Assembly: GCA_018882895.1 (NCBI GenBank)
Contig: VERF01000007.1
Coordinates: 1-58,046 of the forward strand
DNA length: 58,046 nt
Direction of reading: 5' to 3'
DNA from: Candidatus Kapaibacterium sp.
GTDB taxonomy: Bacteria; Bacteroidota; Ignavibacteria; Kapaibacteriales; Kapaibacteriaceae
Positions 9,395 through 19,010 of the stretch are shown piece after piece (the stretch's first letter is position 1; every line of letters starts with the position of its first letter). A program made the translations under genes and the position numbers. A model generated the notes under the pieces. That model was given only the letters and a program-made list of their open reading frames with translations, made no database searches and was not told the origin of the DNA.

Positions 9395-12300
9395 CTATCG
9401 CACGACGGCGCGGGAGACGAACCACTGCCCCCTCAAGCGATAATCAGCATTTTCTTCTGAAAGGAAAATACGTGGGGCTGTGGGGGTTGACATTCCCCAG
9501 AGATTGCCGGAGCTTTCAAGGAATGTCACTTCGCCGATCAGATCATCCTGCTGTGAGACCGGCAGAAGAGCGGAGATGAGGCTCGAGGCTAAGGAGACGA
9601 CATCATAGATGGCATCCTCCTCGGAGGGATCGAGCGTGTCTCCCTTGTATCGATCGGAGCGAACCTTCAGATCAGCAAGAATCGTTCGAAGGGAATTCAC
9701 CAGGCAGCGGTCTTCGTCCTGACAGTCTTCATCCCAGGATCCGATGCGGGCAAACGCAAGATCACCCCAGTCCATCCATGCCGTTTGTGCCCATATCTCC
9801 CTGTCGCCAAATGGAAAGACATCGCCCTCGTCGCCACACTCCCTCGTGCAATGTCCATCGCTCTTGCGCTGCTGTCCGCAATCCGGATAGCGTACGAAGC
9901 CGTCGGCATTGACGATCGGGCCGAACGGCGACGTGTTCATCCCGAAGAGGGCGTGGTACATTTCGCCGTGGTCTTCCCACGGGAAGTAGTCTGTATCACC
10001 ATCGAACTTGAAGGTTGCATCGGTGACGCGGATGCCGAAACCAGGAAGCTCCATGCGCCGTATGGCGAAAAGTTGCATTGCCTGAAGGGGCTCGTTGTCA
10101 ATCGATCGAATACCAGTCGTACAGAGCAGATCTATCATCCCAGCATGAAGCGCCTGAAGAATTGGTTTACTACCGGGTTGATACACGGCGAACTCCACGA
10201 TGTCGAGGTACTGACCGGTCGACGAAAGGATGACTGCATTTCCTAACTCGCTACTTGTTGTGGTGAAATCCAGCCCCTTAGCCTGCGCGTCGGTGTGAAG
10301 AATGTTAGCAAAGCTCTCCGCGACGATGCCGCCCGCGTAGATCGAATTGACGTCGACCGGACGCGAGAACTTGATCTTTATCGGTGTTCCTCGCCGGGCG
10401 ATGTATTCAACCTGACGACCTCCCTTGGGCTCGTCAGTGTCAGAATCGTAGTACAAGAGCGGGTCATACCAACGCTCCACATACGTGTATCTCCACCGTT
10501 CATCTCCCTGGCGGATTCGAACGCGAAGAGCAATTGATTCCACGACGAACCGCTTCCTAAAGGCAGCACGTATGGCCACCTCTTTGTGTCCGAGGGGTCT
10601 TCCGTCACAGGCTGTGGCATCGAAGTTCGCTATGGACTCGTCAACCTTCAGCGTGTACACGCGCGCGTTTCGAAGCGTCTCCGCTTCCCTTGGGACAGCA
10701 TATCGATTCCGTGCCGACCACCAGAGCCATTCCTCTCCGCGCTGGGTTGCGGCACGCACGACCATTCTGATCTTGTCGCCGCATCGAAGTCCCACTCGCT
10801 GCGTAGAGATACCATCCTTGGTGCAGATCACGGTCGGCATCGGGAGCCATGTCTCTACGCCGTTGATGATCGCAAGCTTGTCTACATCAATCCGCGTTTC
10901 GCTGTGCGGCGATTTATCAAGGATCACATCCTCGTCGTTGTCCGTTGCCAGCAAGACCCTCTCGATGCGCACGTCGATCGGGATGCGTCGGCCAAAGATC
11001 ACAAGTGTGTTCTCCGGATCAAGCAGTTCGGCATCTACGCACAGATCACGTCGCCCCTTGTCAAACCACACCGGCGGACCCGTGGCAGCGTCGTGGTAGC
11101 CAACGATCTCCCAGCAATCTTCGGCAAGCACGCAGACCGTGCGCGTCGTGCGCTTCGTTTCCTCATACTCGTTCGGCGTAGTGAACACAACGTGATCCTC
11201 GATCGCATGCCCTTCTTCCGGTTGAGAGTTCATAACTCGGGCCCGCAGTCGATATCGATCGCCGACCAGTGGCGTCAGCTTCTGAAACTGTGGATTGATG
11301 AACACTTGCAGCGAGGTTCCAACCTGACCGGCGTTGGGCGACGACTGCGCTGTTCCTCCGGAGCCGTTTGAAGAGACGGTCAGTGCGCTGACCGGTACGG
11401 TGATCGATGGTGCTGTGATGGAATTGCACCCCGATATTGAACTTGTCCATGACGAGAAGGTTGCCCCCGTCAGGGGGCGTGCGGACAGAAACAGGCGCGA
11501 TACAGTCGTATCTGCGCGGATCGTCGCAGAATCAGTCACCATGGCCAGCTCCCGACCGTCCTGATCGGTGACCAAAACCGTGCCCAATGTATCTGTGCGG
11601 ATCAGAACATCGATCGTATCCAGGAACTCATATACCGCCCGCACTTCTATCGACGCTCGCAACGCCGAACAGTCGATCGACGCCTGGATCGACGAAGATG
11701 TGTTGCCGTGGATGTCCGAGATCGACTCGCACTCCCACCTGACAAATCGCCAGCGCTCATCGGCGTACGAAGGCATTGATAGCGCAACGCCTGTCTGGTG
11801 CGTTACCACCGAAGCATTACGCTCCGCAGCATCCAGGATCGTTTCCGAAACTGAACGGCCCGTGGTTGAGACCGGACGAACCGTCAGTCGAGCTGCACCG
11901 CGAACCATCGATTCAAGTCTGCGGTCATCCGTAGAAACACCCGTCAGTCGCGATAGCTTGACGTTGATGCGAAGCGCTGAATTCGGCGTCCATCCGGCAG
12001 GGGGCATAGCAGCCAACAGCGACGGGGAGACGCGTTGTACCTGCACAGACGTTACAGGTTGCCATGTGCCGTCGGCGCTCTGCTGGTCGATATCCAGGAG
12101 ATCGTAGGCGGACACGTCCATGCCGATCGCCCCAGTGAAACGTAGCCATACAACAGATGAACACAGCACGACGTTGCCGCTGTCCATGGTGCTGGCCTGG
12201 AGTCGAGGTACATCTTCAGCCGTTGTGAACTCGAGATCGATAGGGGCCATTTCCTGTGGTCCACCTTTGCCTTCCACCACGATTCCCTGAATGATGCATC

Positions 12301-12655
12301 GATAGGAGGTCTTGGGGAGCAATCGTTGCGGCGTCCACTCAACAGTGAACTCGTCGAGTTGTTTGAGCTCACCGACGATGCTGCGCTTGACCCAATCGTG
12401 ACGCTCCAGCGAAGATGCCGTGGAGCTTCGCACAACCAAAACCGTCGGCTCACTTCGACCGAGACCGTTGGACACGCGGGTTTTGCTCGACGAAAGAGAG
12501 GATGCGATGATCGGTGAGGGGGCTCGCACGCGAATACTTGCCGACGTTGATACGTCCACCTGACCATCATAGGGCGACGTTGTCAACGATTGGAATTGAG
12601 CCAGAGCCGGAGCCGAAGCTAACAGCGACAGAAGTAAAACAGATAGATACCACAT
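9395..12655 (-). CDS. Large secreted protein with Ig-like (Big_5) N terminus
   Basis: 1086 aa from the ATG at 12655, which sits 5 nt behind a strong GGAGG; the overlapping GTG at 12661 is less likely. The signal peptide MWYLSVLLLSLLASAPALA is followed by Gln20. The N-terminal region (SLTTSPYDGQVDVSTSASIRV ... KTSYRCIIQGIV ... LEFTTAED) is a Big_5/SbsA-like Ig fold. Later come W/C-rich repeat modules (WRFVRWECESI, TFSSWTSSISGC) and a cysteine-containing region (CGQQRKSDGHC, GSWDEDCQDEDRC). The C terminus ends FVSRAVVR without a recognisable T9SS domain. It is the first of three secreted-protein genes that may form one surface system. No catalytic motif is recognised. Confidence 0.75.
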   Translation of the reverse strand: MWYLSVLLLSLLASAPALAQFQSLTTSPYDGQVDVSTSASIRVRAPSPIIASSLSSSKTRVSNGLGRSEPTVLVVRSSTASSLERHDWVKRSIVGELKQLDEFTVEWTPQRLLPKTSYRCIIQGIVVEGKGGPQEMAPIDLEFTTAEDVPRLQASTMDSGNVVLCSSVVWLRFTGAIGMDVSAYDLLDIDQQSADGTWQPVTSVQVQRVSPSLLAAMPPAGWTPNSALRINVKLSRLTGVSTDDRRLESMVRGAARLTVRPVSTTGRSVSETILDAAERNASVVTHQTGVALSMPSYADERWRFVRWECESISDIHGNTSSSIQASIDCSALRASIEVRAVYEFLDTIDVLIRTDTLGTVLVTDQDGRELAMVTDSATIRADTTVSRLFLSARPLTGATFSSWTSSISGCNSITAPSITVPVSALTVSSNGSGGTAQSSPNAGQVGTSLQVFINPQFQKLTPLVGDRYRLRARVMNSQPEEGHAIEDHVVFTTPNEYEETKRTTRTVCVLAEDCWEIVGYHDAATGPPVWFDKGRRDLCVDAELLDPENTLVIFGRRIPIDVRIERVLLATDNDEDVILDKSPHSETRIDVDKLAIINGVETWLPMPTVICTKDGISTQRVGLRCGDKIRMVVRAATQRGEEWLWWSARNRYAVPREAETLRNARVYTLKVDESIANFDATACDGRPLGHKEVAIRAAFRKRFVVESIALRVRIRQGDERWRYTYVERWYDPLLYYDSDTDEPKGGRQVEYIARRGTPIKIKFSRPVDVNSIYAGGIVAESFANILHTDAQAKGLDFTTTSSELGNAVILSSTGQYLDIVEFAVYQPGSKPILQALHAGMIDLLCTTGIRSIDNEPLQAMQLFAIRRMELPGFGIRVTDATFKFDGDTDYFPWEDHGEMYHALFGMNTSPFGPIVNADGFVRYPDCGQQRKSDGHCTRECGDEGDVFPFGDREIWAQTAWMDWGDLAFARIGSWDEDCQDEDRCLVNSLRTILADLKVRSDRYKGDTLDPSEEDAIYDVVSLASSLISALLPVSQQDDLIGEVTFLESSGNLWGMSTPTAPRIFLSEENADYRLRGQWFVSRAVVR

Positions 12656-12743
12656 AGACACCTCCGATAGATAAAGGGTGACTGTTGCACACCACCATGG
12701 TGTACCTATCGGTCGTCGTGCGAATTGCGTCGAAAACGTGACG

Positions 12744-13553
12744 CTATAGAACTTCTATCTGAAAAACGGACGGCCAGTTCTTGCCGGTCACATAAACGCG
12801 ACCATGCGCGGAGTCCCACGCTATGCCGTTAAAAACATCGGTTGTTGGTGTTTTGCTGGACGTGGGAAGAATCCCGGCCATGTCGATGACGCCTGTTACA
12901 ATGCCTGTTTCAGGACTTATCCGAAGGATCTTCTCGGTCTGCCATACATTGGCCCAAATCTCGCCGTTGATCCATTCGAGTTCGTTGAGATTCAGAACCG
13001 GGTTTCCGTTCAGGGTAACGTTGATCGAGCGCAACACCCGGAATCCGTCGGGATCGTGCACGCTGATCACGCTTGTTCCATTGCTCATATAGAGCCGGGA
13101 ACCATCATTGGTCAAACCCCACCCTTCTCCGAAGTACGAAAACTCGCCGATCTTGCGAAGGGTCTTCACATCAAAAATGAAGCCCTGTTGATTGAGGTAC
13201 GTCAGCATGTAAACACGGCCGTTCAGTACCGTCATCCCCTCACCAAAATATCGGGCATCGATCTTCTCTATCCGTTCGACCTTCCCTGTCTTGATCGAAA
13301 CTCGGCGCAGGCTGGAAAATCCATATTGTCCGGTACTCTCCAGAAACGCACCGTCTTGAACCACCAAGCCTTGCGTGAATGCGTTCACGTCGTGCGGATA
13401 CGTTTCGATCACCTTATATGTGTAGTCACGAGCAGGTACAGCCGCCGGCCTTTCAGCTCCCGGATCCGTCCGGGGTTCGTCTGCGGGCCTTTCCGTGCTG
13501 CATCCTGCAAGCATGGCACAGATTGTGCTAAGAATTATCAGGCGAGAAATCAT
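12744..13553 (-). CDS. Glutaminyl-peptide cyclotransferase, lipoprotein
   Basis: 269 aa. The signal MISRLIILSTICAMLAGC is a lipoprotein signal (lipobox LAGC, Cys18). The remainder is a five-bladed beta-propeller of the plant/bacterial glutamine cyclotransferase family (PF05096 type). Marker segments are HDVNAFTQGLV, FLESTGQYGFSSLRRV, YFGEGMTVL, FSYFGEGWGLT, NLNELEWINGEIWANVWQ and FNGIAWDSAHGRVYVTGKNW. The enzyme converts N-terminal Gln of exported proteins to pyroglutamate. This fits the many exported proteins in the window whose predicted mature N terminus is Gln. TAGATTCG lies 14 nt before the ATG and may be the promoter. Confidence 0.9.
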   Translation of the reverse strand: MISRLIILSTICAMLAGCSTERPADEPRTDPGAERPAAVPARDYTYKVIETYPHDVNAFTQGLVVQDGAFLESTGQYGFSSLRRVSIKTGKVERIEKIDARYFGEGMTVLNGRVYMLTYLNQQGFIFDVKTLRKIGEFSYFGEGWGLTNDGSRLYMSNGTSVISVHDPDGFRVLRSINVTLNGNPVLNLNELEWINGEIWANVWQTEKILRISPETGIVTGVIDMAGILPTSSKTPTTDVFNGIAWDSAHGRVYVTGKNWPSVFQIEVL

Positions 13554-13606
13554 GATGGAGCACGAATCTACCGAGATTTGTCCCCGTCAGCACTTCTATC
13601 ATTTCC

Positions 13607-14740
13607 ATGCCCCGACGTCGATTCATTCCCCACGTGCTTCTCGGCCTATCCGGGATCGTTTTCGTTTCATCAATGATGTTCGTCTACACGGACTGGCAGA
13701 AACGAACAAGCGGTTCCGAAGAGCCCCTTTCATCAGCGTCAGCCGCGACGACTGAGAGCGAGCAGGAGCAACGCCGAGCCAAACGCGATAGTCTGATGTC
13801 GCGTTACCGAAGCATCTCCTATCACCGGGTGCCCCTTACGAGTCGGGCGGTACTTGATAGTTTTCGGCGGGCGTGTTCGCCATTAGATACGGTCAGTGGT
13901 GCCTACAAGGTGATGCGCCTGCTCAATCGGAAAGACTTCCAATACCTCCGGGTTGGCGATACGCTGGTGATGCCAGACACTATCATGAAGGATCTGAAGG
14001 CGTATTCCGTGTTTCCCCAGTATTGGGAAGGGGGCGACACCATCCCGAAGATCATTCTGGTAAGTAACACCTGGCAAGCATATGCCTGTTACGAGTACGG
14101 GGAACTTGTACGCTTTGCCGCATGCAACACCGGGGAGGAGAGGAAGCCTTCGTTCCCGGGTCGATATGCGGTCTATTGGCGTCAGCGGCTTCGCATATCA
14201 TCACTGAATGACGAGTGGAAGCTGCCGTTCACGGTGAACTTTCATCTGCAGGCAGGAAGCGCCTTTCATCAGTTCGATATGCCCGGACGTCCGGTGTCGC
14301 ACTCGTGCATCCGACAATTCATTGACGATGCTGAGTGGCTCTACCGATGGGTGCGCGTAGCGCGCAAGGACACCATCCGCCACACGTACATTTCAATGTC
14401 GGGCACACCTGTGATCATTTTGGATGTCTTCAACTTCGCTCGGCGAAGGGGCGGCCCGTGGTTAGAGTTGGCTTCTAATGACACGGTTGGCATCTCGTTG
14501 CCGGCCGACCCGATGTCCGTCGAAGAAGCTCTTATCCCGATCTCTCAGGTTCCGAAGGAAAGTCGCGGATCTCTGCGGAACATCAAGCGATACCTTACGG
14601 CCGACAGCGTCCTTAAGGCTCGGGGAGTAATTCGGCCACATGTTCACCTGATGGAGAGCATCAACTACAATGAGCGGCGCGCCAAGAAGGCTGCCGCAAA
14701 GAGGGCGGCCGAAGCGAAGGCTGCTCAGCAGAAAAAGTAG
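13607..14740 (+). CDS. L,D-transpeptidase (YkuD fold), membrane-anchored
   Basis: 377 aa. The N-terminal helix at about 8-28 is a membrane anchor or uncleaved signal. A short LysM-like stretch (LLNRKDFQYLRVGDTLVMP, 105-123) is followed by the YkuD domain. The catalytic signature is HQFDMPGRPVSHSCIR, with H221, H232, nucleophile C234 and R236; SHSC replaces the commoner SHGC. These enzymes make 3-3 peptidoglycan cross-links or attach proteins to peptidoglycan in the periplasm. The C-terminal tail is basic and Ala/Lys-rich (about 355-377). It is divergent from the glutaminyl cyclase gene and convergent with rarA, with a 6-nt gap. Confidence 0.87.
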   Translation: MPRRRFIPHVLLGLSGIVFVSSMMFVYTDWQKRTSGSEEPLSSASAATTESEQEQRRAKRDSLMSRYRSISYHRVPLTSRAVLDSFRRACSPLDTVSGAYKVMRLLNRKDFQYLRVGDTLVMPDTIMKDLKAYSVFPQYWEGGDTIPKIILVSNTWQAYACYEYGELVRFAACNTGEERKPSFPGRYAVYWRQRLRISSLNDEWKLPFTVNFHLQAGSAFHQFDMPGRPVSHSCIRQFIDDAEWLYRWVRVARKDTIRHTYISMSGTPVIILDVFNFARRRGGPWLELASNDTVGISLPADPMSVEEALIPISQVPKESRGSLRNIKRYLTADSVLKARGVIRPHVHLMESINYNERRAKKAAAKRAAEAKAAQQKK

Positions 14741-14746
14741 TTTTCG

Positions 14747-16069
14747 TCAGCGCTCTTCGCGCTCGGGCCAGCGTCCATAGTGCCGATCTCGTATTTCCTG
14801 CTCTGCCCCCTGAGATGTTGGCTTGTAGAACACCGAACCGTGGGCGCTCTCCGGTAGATACTCGGCGCGCACAAAGTGATCGGGATGAGTGTGAGGATAC
14901 TCATATCCCTGGGCATGTCCTTGCTTCTTCATGAGAGCTGTTGGTGCATTGCGCAGGTGCATCGGAATACTGAAGCCGGTTCCGTCGCGAACCTTCGCCA
15001 GGGCAGTATCAATGGCCATATAGCTGGCGTTCGATTTGGGGGCGGTAGCCAGATAGGTAACGCCCTGTGCCAGAACGATGCGTCCCTCGGGCATGCCAAT
15101 GCGCTCGATGGCTTGGAAAACATCAACAGTGATGCCTAATGCTCGTGGATCTGCATTCCCCACGTCCTCGCTGGCAAAGATGATCATGCGGCGGGCGATG
15201 AACGTTGGATCCTCCCCGGCATCGATCATCACAGCAAGATAGAATAGGGCTGCGTCCGGATCGCTTCCTCGCATCGACTTGATGAATGCCGACACCGTGT
15301 CGTAATGGTTATCGCCATGCTTGTCGTAGTTCAGAACGCGACGTTGAACAGCCTGTGACAGCAGTGCGGCGTTCACCCGAATAGGATCTGTGGTCTGCGG
15401 ATGCATCATCACCACAGCCTCAAGAGCATTCAAGGCCTTTCGCGCGTCGCCGGCTGAGAGCCGAAGAAGGGAGTCCATATCATCGACAACGATATCCACA
15501 CCTTTTGTGCGAAAGTCAGCTACTGCACGTTCAATGATCCGAGCTACCTGGTCATCCGGAAGTGACCGGAGGACATACACGTGGCAGCGGGACAGAAGGG
15601 CGGAGTTCACCTCGAACGACGGGTTTTCCGTTGTAGCGCCAATGAGTGTGATTGCACCATCCTCTACGGCGTGAAGCAACGCGTCCTGCTGGGCCTTGTT
15701 GAAGCGGTGGATCTCATCAATGAACACCACCGTGCGGCGCCCCTTGGAGCGCTGGATCTCGGCGCGGCGCATGGCGTCACGCAGGTCCTTCACGCCGGAA
15801 TCGACGGCTGAGAGACGTTCAATGTTGGCATCGATGGATGTTGCCAGGATCCCGGCCAGTGTGGTCTTGCCGGTTCCGGGCGGACCCCAGAGGATCATGG
15901 ATGGTAGCTCACCCCGGTCGACAAAGCCCCGCAGGGGAGCCCCCTGACCAAGCAGATGTTCCTGTCCAGCCACATCATCGAGCCTACGAGGCCGGATGCG
16001 TTCTGATAAGGGGGCGGGAGCGGACGCCGTTCGTGACGGCACCGAATCTTCGGGAAACAGGGAGTCCAT
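14747..16069 (-). CDS. rarA: RarA/MgsA-type AAA+ replication-associated recombination ATPase
   Basis: 440 aa from the ATG at 16069. A longer in-frame start at 16186 would overlap the next gene and add non-conserved sequence. Hallmarks: [20 protein letters not shown], Walker [10 protein letters not shown], Walker [21 protein letters not shown], sensor 1 [18 protein letters not shown], and the C-terminal tetramerisation region with [17 protein letters not shown] and [19 protein letters not shown]. RarA acts at stalled replication forks, together with SSB and RecA pathways. Length is normal for the family. Confidence 0.93.
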   Translation of the reverse strand: MDSLFPEDSVPSRTASAPAPLSERIRPRRLDDVAGQEHLLGQGAPLRGFVDRGELPSMILWGPPGTGKTTLAGILATSIDANIERLSAVDSGVKDLRDAMRRAEIQRSKGRRTVVFIDEIHRFNKAQQDALLHAVEDGAITLIGATTENPSFEVNSALLSRCHVYVLRSLPDDQVARIIERAVADFRTKGVDIVVDDMDSLLRLSAGDARKALNALEAVVMMHPQTTDPIRVNAALLSQAVQRRVLNYDKHGDNHYDTVSAFIKSMRGSDPDAALFYLAVMIDAGEDPTFIARRMIIFASEDVGNADPRALGITVDVFQAIERIGMPEGRIVLAQGVTYLATAPKSNASYMAIDTALAKVRDGTGFSIPMHLRNAPTALMKKQGHAQGYEYPHTHPDHFVRAEYLPESAHGSVFYKPTSQGAEQEIRDRHYGRWPEREER

Positions 16070-16124
16070 CAATAGGGAGGCAACATACCGGTTTTCGTTG
16101 CACGCGATGCATGCCCCCTTAGAT

Positions 16125-17069
16125 CTATCCGAGCTGTGAGTACGTGCTGCCGGGAAGCCGTGCAGCCAGAACCAGGTCGTAATCAACCACCTTCCGACGG
16201 AGCCGCTGAAGAGGCTCGCTCATCGGCTCGGGGCTCTGCTTGAATGTCAAGTGGTGAATCGGCATCAGGGAGCGAGCTTTCATCATGGCCGACATCTCAA
16301 GGGCTTCCTCTGGTGTGCAGTGAAGGTGGCGGAATCCCTCATACGATCCGATGGGCATGATGGCAAGGTCCACCTGACCCGTCACCTCAGAGAATGTCCG
16401 ACTATACGCCGTATCTCCTCCGAACACCACTCGTGCTCCATTCCACTCGATAACGTAGCCGTTGTAGCTTCTGCCTCTGCGGCGATTCCCGGCAGAACGG
16501 CACGGCTCGCCGGGGAAGCGCCAGCCGTTGTGAACTACCTCGAGCGCTTGCACATCGATGCCCGACAGAGAGGTGCGGCCATGCCAGTCCAGCTCGCCAA
16601 CTGATCTCCAGGGAAGGTCACGGAGAATGTCCGAGGTGTTTGTCGGCGTGATCACGTCAATCTGGTTCGGCCAGCGCTGGGTAATGAGCTCCAGCGAAGG
16701 AAGGTCAAGATGGTCCATGTGCGCATGGGATATCAACACCACGTCGGGCCGTGGTATCTCATCCACCGAAAGGGCAGGGGGCATGTGGCGCCGCGGGCCA
16801 ATGCGGATGCCGAGGATGTTCAGTCCTACAACATCGGAGAAGACCGGGTCGGTGATCACCCATGTAGTTCCCAACTTCAGCAGAACGGTTGAATGCCCGA
16901 TCCAGCAAGCCCAGACGGAGCATTCGTTGGCCAGATCAAGTCGTGGCCGACGATAGACCACCTCTCCTGAGACACCACCGAGGGCGTCCACCGGAAATGT
17001 TCCGGCGATGATCACGCCCGAGGCCATGAGTGCGGTCTGAACAAAGGTTCGTCGCGAAGTTGTCGACAT
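16125..17069 (-). CDS. Tat-exported metallo-beta-lactamase-fold hydrolase (NAPE-PLD/UlaG-like)
   Basis: 314 aa from the ATG at 17069, which has GGGGGAAG upstream; a longer start at 17138 is less likely. The N terminus [20 protein letters not shown] carries a twin-arginine motif (SRRTFV) before a hydrophobic stretch. This suggests export of the folded metalloenzyme, possibly retained as an anchor. Metal motif HAHMDH lies at 115-120; [15 protein letters not shown] and [13 protein letters not shown] are further family marks. Relatives include N-acylphosphatidylethanolamine phospholipase D and lactonases. The substrate is unknown. Confidence 0.82.
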   Translation of the reverse strand: MSTTSRRTFVQTALMASGVIIAGTFPVDALGGVSGEVVYRRPRLDLANECSVWACWIGHSTVLLKLGTTWVITDPVFSDVVGLNILGIRIGPRRHMPPALSVDEIPRPDVVLISHAHMDHLDLPSLELITQRWPNQIDVITPTNTSDILRDLPWRSVGELDWHGRTSLSGIDVQALEVVHNGWRFPGEPCRSAGNRRRGRSYNGYVIEWNGARVVFGGDTAYSRTFSEVTGQVDLAIMPIGSYEGFRHLHCTPEEALEMSAMMKARSLMPIHHLTFKQSPEPMSEPLQRLRRKVVDYDLVLAARLPGSTYSQLG

Positions 17070-17179
17070 ATTGTTGCTTCCCCCCGAAATCAACGGAGGC
17101 GAAACTGCTGCATCCTCTTTTGATTCCTGAGTTACCATCTCTTTGCAGTGTGTTCATTAGCTGATGGTAACTTCGCGGT

Positions 17180-17968
17180 ATGCGCCTATTGCTTCTGACG
17201 ATATTCGTCATGGTGTCGGCACGGCATTTACCTGCCCAAATAGCCGGCGAAGACCCCTCTTCGGCCGAGGCTCCCGTCGAGGATGTGGATGCAGCCACCA
17301 TTGCGCGGATCAAGGACCAGGCGCTGGCCTTTCAGTGGCATGTTGGGTACATGCAGAGCATTGCGCAGGCGGACTTCAGAACGAGCCTCGATTCGATCAA
17401 GGCTCCCGCCACCGGATATGGATTCTCGGCTGAGTTTGGTCGGTACTTCGATCCCATTCCGCTCTACGTCGGTGGTTCCTTCGGTGTGTCGTTTTACCCG
17501 TCCAACGACCGGAGCATCAACGCTTCTTCGCAGCGCAGTTACAGCGTCAGCACTTCCAATTTTTCAATGCCGGTTCTGGGAGTGGTTCGTTTTCAGCCGA
17601 GTATCTACAACTGGGTGTACCCGTATGCCGAGGCCTTTGGAGGTATAACAGTCTTCTCGTCCGATGTGACCGTACGGCGGATCGTTGGCTCCGATACATC
17701 CACCACAGATGGTGGCGAAGAGGATTTTTCATGGACGTATGGTGTTGGTCTCGGTGCTTCCTTCAAGATCGCCGACATCATCACGCTTCCGAATTCCCTC
17801 CAGCGCACATTAATCGATATCGGGTTTCGTTATACTTCCGGCGGACGGGCCATAGTTTCATATGCGGACCTTCTCGATGAAACCACGCTCGATTACGAGG
17901 TACGTCGGGCCGAGGTCCTCAACCCCGCAATGGTCATCTTTCGACTAGGGCTGACGTTTCAGTTGTAG
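17180..17968 (+). CDS. Outer-membrane beta-barrel protein, hypothetical
   Basis: 262 aa. The signal peptide MRLLLLTIFVMVSARHLPA is predicted to be cleaved before Gln20. The body has alternating amphipathic strands rich in Gly and aromatic residues (GYGFSAEFGRYF, YVGGSFGVSFYP, YPYAEAFGGITVF, WTYGVGLGASF) and ends VIFRLGLTFQL, consistent with a small OmpA/OprF-like barrel. It is first of four co-oriented genes with gaps of 32, 2 and 3 nt, likely an envelope operon. No specific function can be assigned. Confidence 0.7.
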   Translation: MRLLLLTIFVMVSARHLPAQIAGEDPSSAEAPVEDVDAATIARIKDQALAFQWHVGYMQSIAQADFRTSLDSIKAPATGYGFSAEFGRYFDPIPLYVGGSFGVSFYPSNDRSINASSQRSYSVSTSNFSMPVLGVVRFQPSIYNWVYPYAEAFGGITVFSSDVTVRRIVGSDTSTTDGGEEDFSWTYGVGLGASFKIADIITLPNSLQRTLIDIGFRYTSGGRAIVSYADLLDETTLDYEVRRAEVLNPAMVIFRLGLTFQL

Positions 17969-18000
17969 CGATCTTACCGACACTTACAGGAGTACTTTGC

Positions 18001-18426
18001 ATGTCGACAACTTCAGCTGTTCTTCGCTTTTCCACGCTTGCCATCGTGGCTCTGCTCAGTTTGCCCGCTTGCCGGACCGTTCAGGATCATCGGAACGATC
18101 TGCACTCAACGCGGGAGCGCGAGCTGACCGCCGGTATCGTGCGGCGCGAGATCAAAAAGGGTATGGGTGTTGCCGAGGTTGCCCAGGCGCTCGGTTCCCC
18201 GAACATCACGCGAACGGAAGATGACGGGCGCGAAGTCTGGGTCTATGACAAGATCGCGACCGAAGCATCATACTCCGAAGGTCAAAGTGCGATCTTCCTG
18301 ATCCTTGGAGGCATTTCGAACCAGAGCGGCGCGATGGCAACCACACAACGTACGCTCACCGTGATCATCACGTTCGACAAGGATGGAAAGGTGACGTCGT
18401 TCAATTATCATCAGAGCAAGTTCTGA
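18001..18426 (+). CDS. Small lipoprotein with SmpA/BamE-like core
   Basis: 141 aa. Lipobox LPAC gives lipidated Cys24. The segment about 44-80 (IVRREIKKGMGVAEVAQALG, then SPNITRTEDDGREVWVYDK) has the 'I..GMt..eV...lG.P......g.evW.Y' pattern of SmpA/OmlA/BamE domains, which also occurs in many unrelated lipoproteins. The C terminus TLTVIITFDKDGKVTSFNYH completes the fold. BamE itself is an accessory of the outer-membrane assembly complex, but the similarity here is too short to claim that role. Confidence 0.7.
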   Translation: MSTTSAVLRFSTLAIVALLSLPACRTVQDHRNDLHSTRERELTAGIVRREIKKGMGVAEVAQALGSPNITRTEDDGREVWVYDKIATEASYSEGQSAIFLILGGISNQSGAMATTQRTLTVIITFDKDGKVTSFNYHQSKF

Positions 18427-18428
18427 TC

Positions 18429-19007
18429 ATGCGAACATCCATTTGCGGCATCGGACTTACCTCGGCCCTTTTGGCTCTCGTCCTGTCATCATGCACCATC
18501 ATTAACCGCCCACCGCGGATCCCACCGCCGGAGACGCAGTTGCAGACGCGGGAGTTTCAGACGCGAGAGTTTGACACCAACGACGTCAAGCTGATCATGA
18601 AGGCGATGTTGAACGTCTTGCAGGACGATGGTTTTGTTGTCAAGAATGCCGTCATCGACCTTGGTCTACTTACTGCGACTAAGGAAATCCAACTGTCTAC
18701 GCGTCCCAACACGAGCGATTCATACTGGACAGAGGCTTTTGCCACTTTATTATCTGGTCGTAACCAGGACCGAGGACGGCAGCAGCAACAACAGGACCTT
18801 CGCTACAACAAGTTCAAGCAGATCGAGGTCAGCATAAATGTGACCGAGCAGGGTAAGCGCAGCCGTGTTAGGGCAAACTTCCAAGCCAAGATCCTCGACA
18901 ACACGGGGAATCCGGTTGAGGTCTACGTCATCCGCGATCCGAAGTTCTACCAGGATTTCTTTGCGAAGGTCGACAAAGGCATCTTCCTTCAAAAGCAGGG
19001 GTTCTGA
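18429..19007 (+). CDS. Lipoprotein of unknown function
   Basis: 192 aa. LSSC (Cys22) is a lipobox. A direct repeat QTREFQTREF lies near residues 40-49, followed by DTNDVKLIMKAMLNVLQDDG and VIDLGLLTATKEIQ, then a Gln-rich stretch (RQQQQQDLRYNKF). The C-terminal half alternates short strands (IEVSINVTEQGKRSRVRANF). It starts 2 nt after the BamE-like gene, so the two are probably coupled and may act together in the envelope. I do not recognise a characterised family. Confidence 0.65.
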   Translation: MRTSICGIGLTSALLALVLSSCTIINRPPRIPPPETQLQTREFQTREFDTNDVKLIMKAMLNVLQDDGFVVKNAVIDLGLLTATKEIQLSTRPNTSDSYWTEAFATLLSGRNQDRGRQQQQQDLRYNKFKQIEVSINVTEQGKRSRVRANFQAKILDNTGNPVEVYVIRDPKFYQDFFAKVDKGIFLQKQGF

Positions 19008-19010
19008 GCC

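Noticed and set aside
10586-11371. Long open frame (261 codons) on the plus strand
   Set aside because: Antisense to the large secreted protein gene; no recognisable motif, and overlapping frames there are open because of codon composition.
12804-13676. Long open frame (290 codons) on the plus strand
   Set aside because: Antisense to the clearly conserved glutaminyl cyclase gene and overlaps the start of the L,D-transpeptidase gene.
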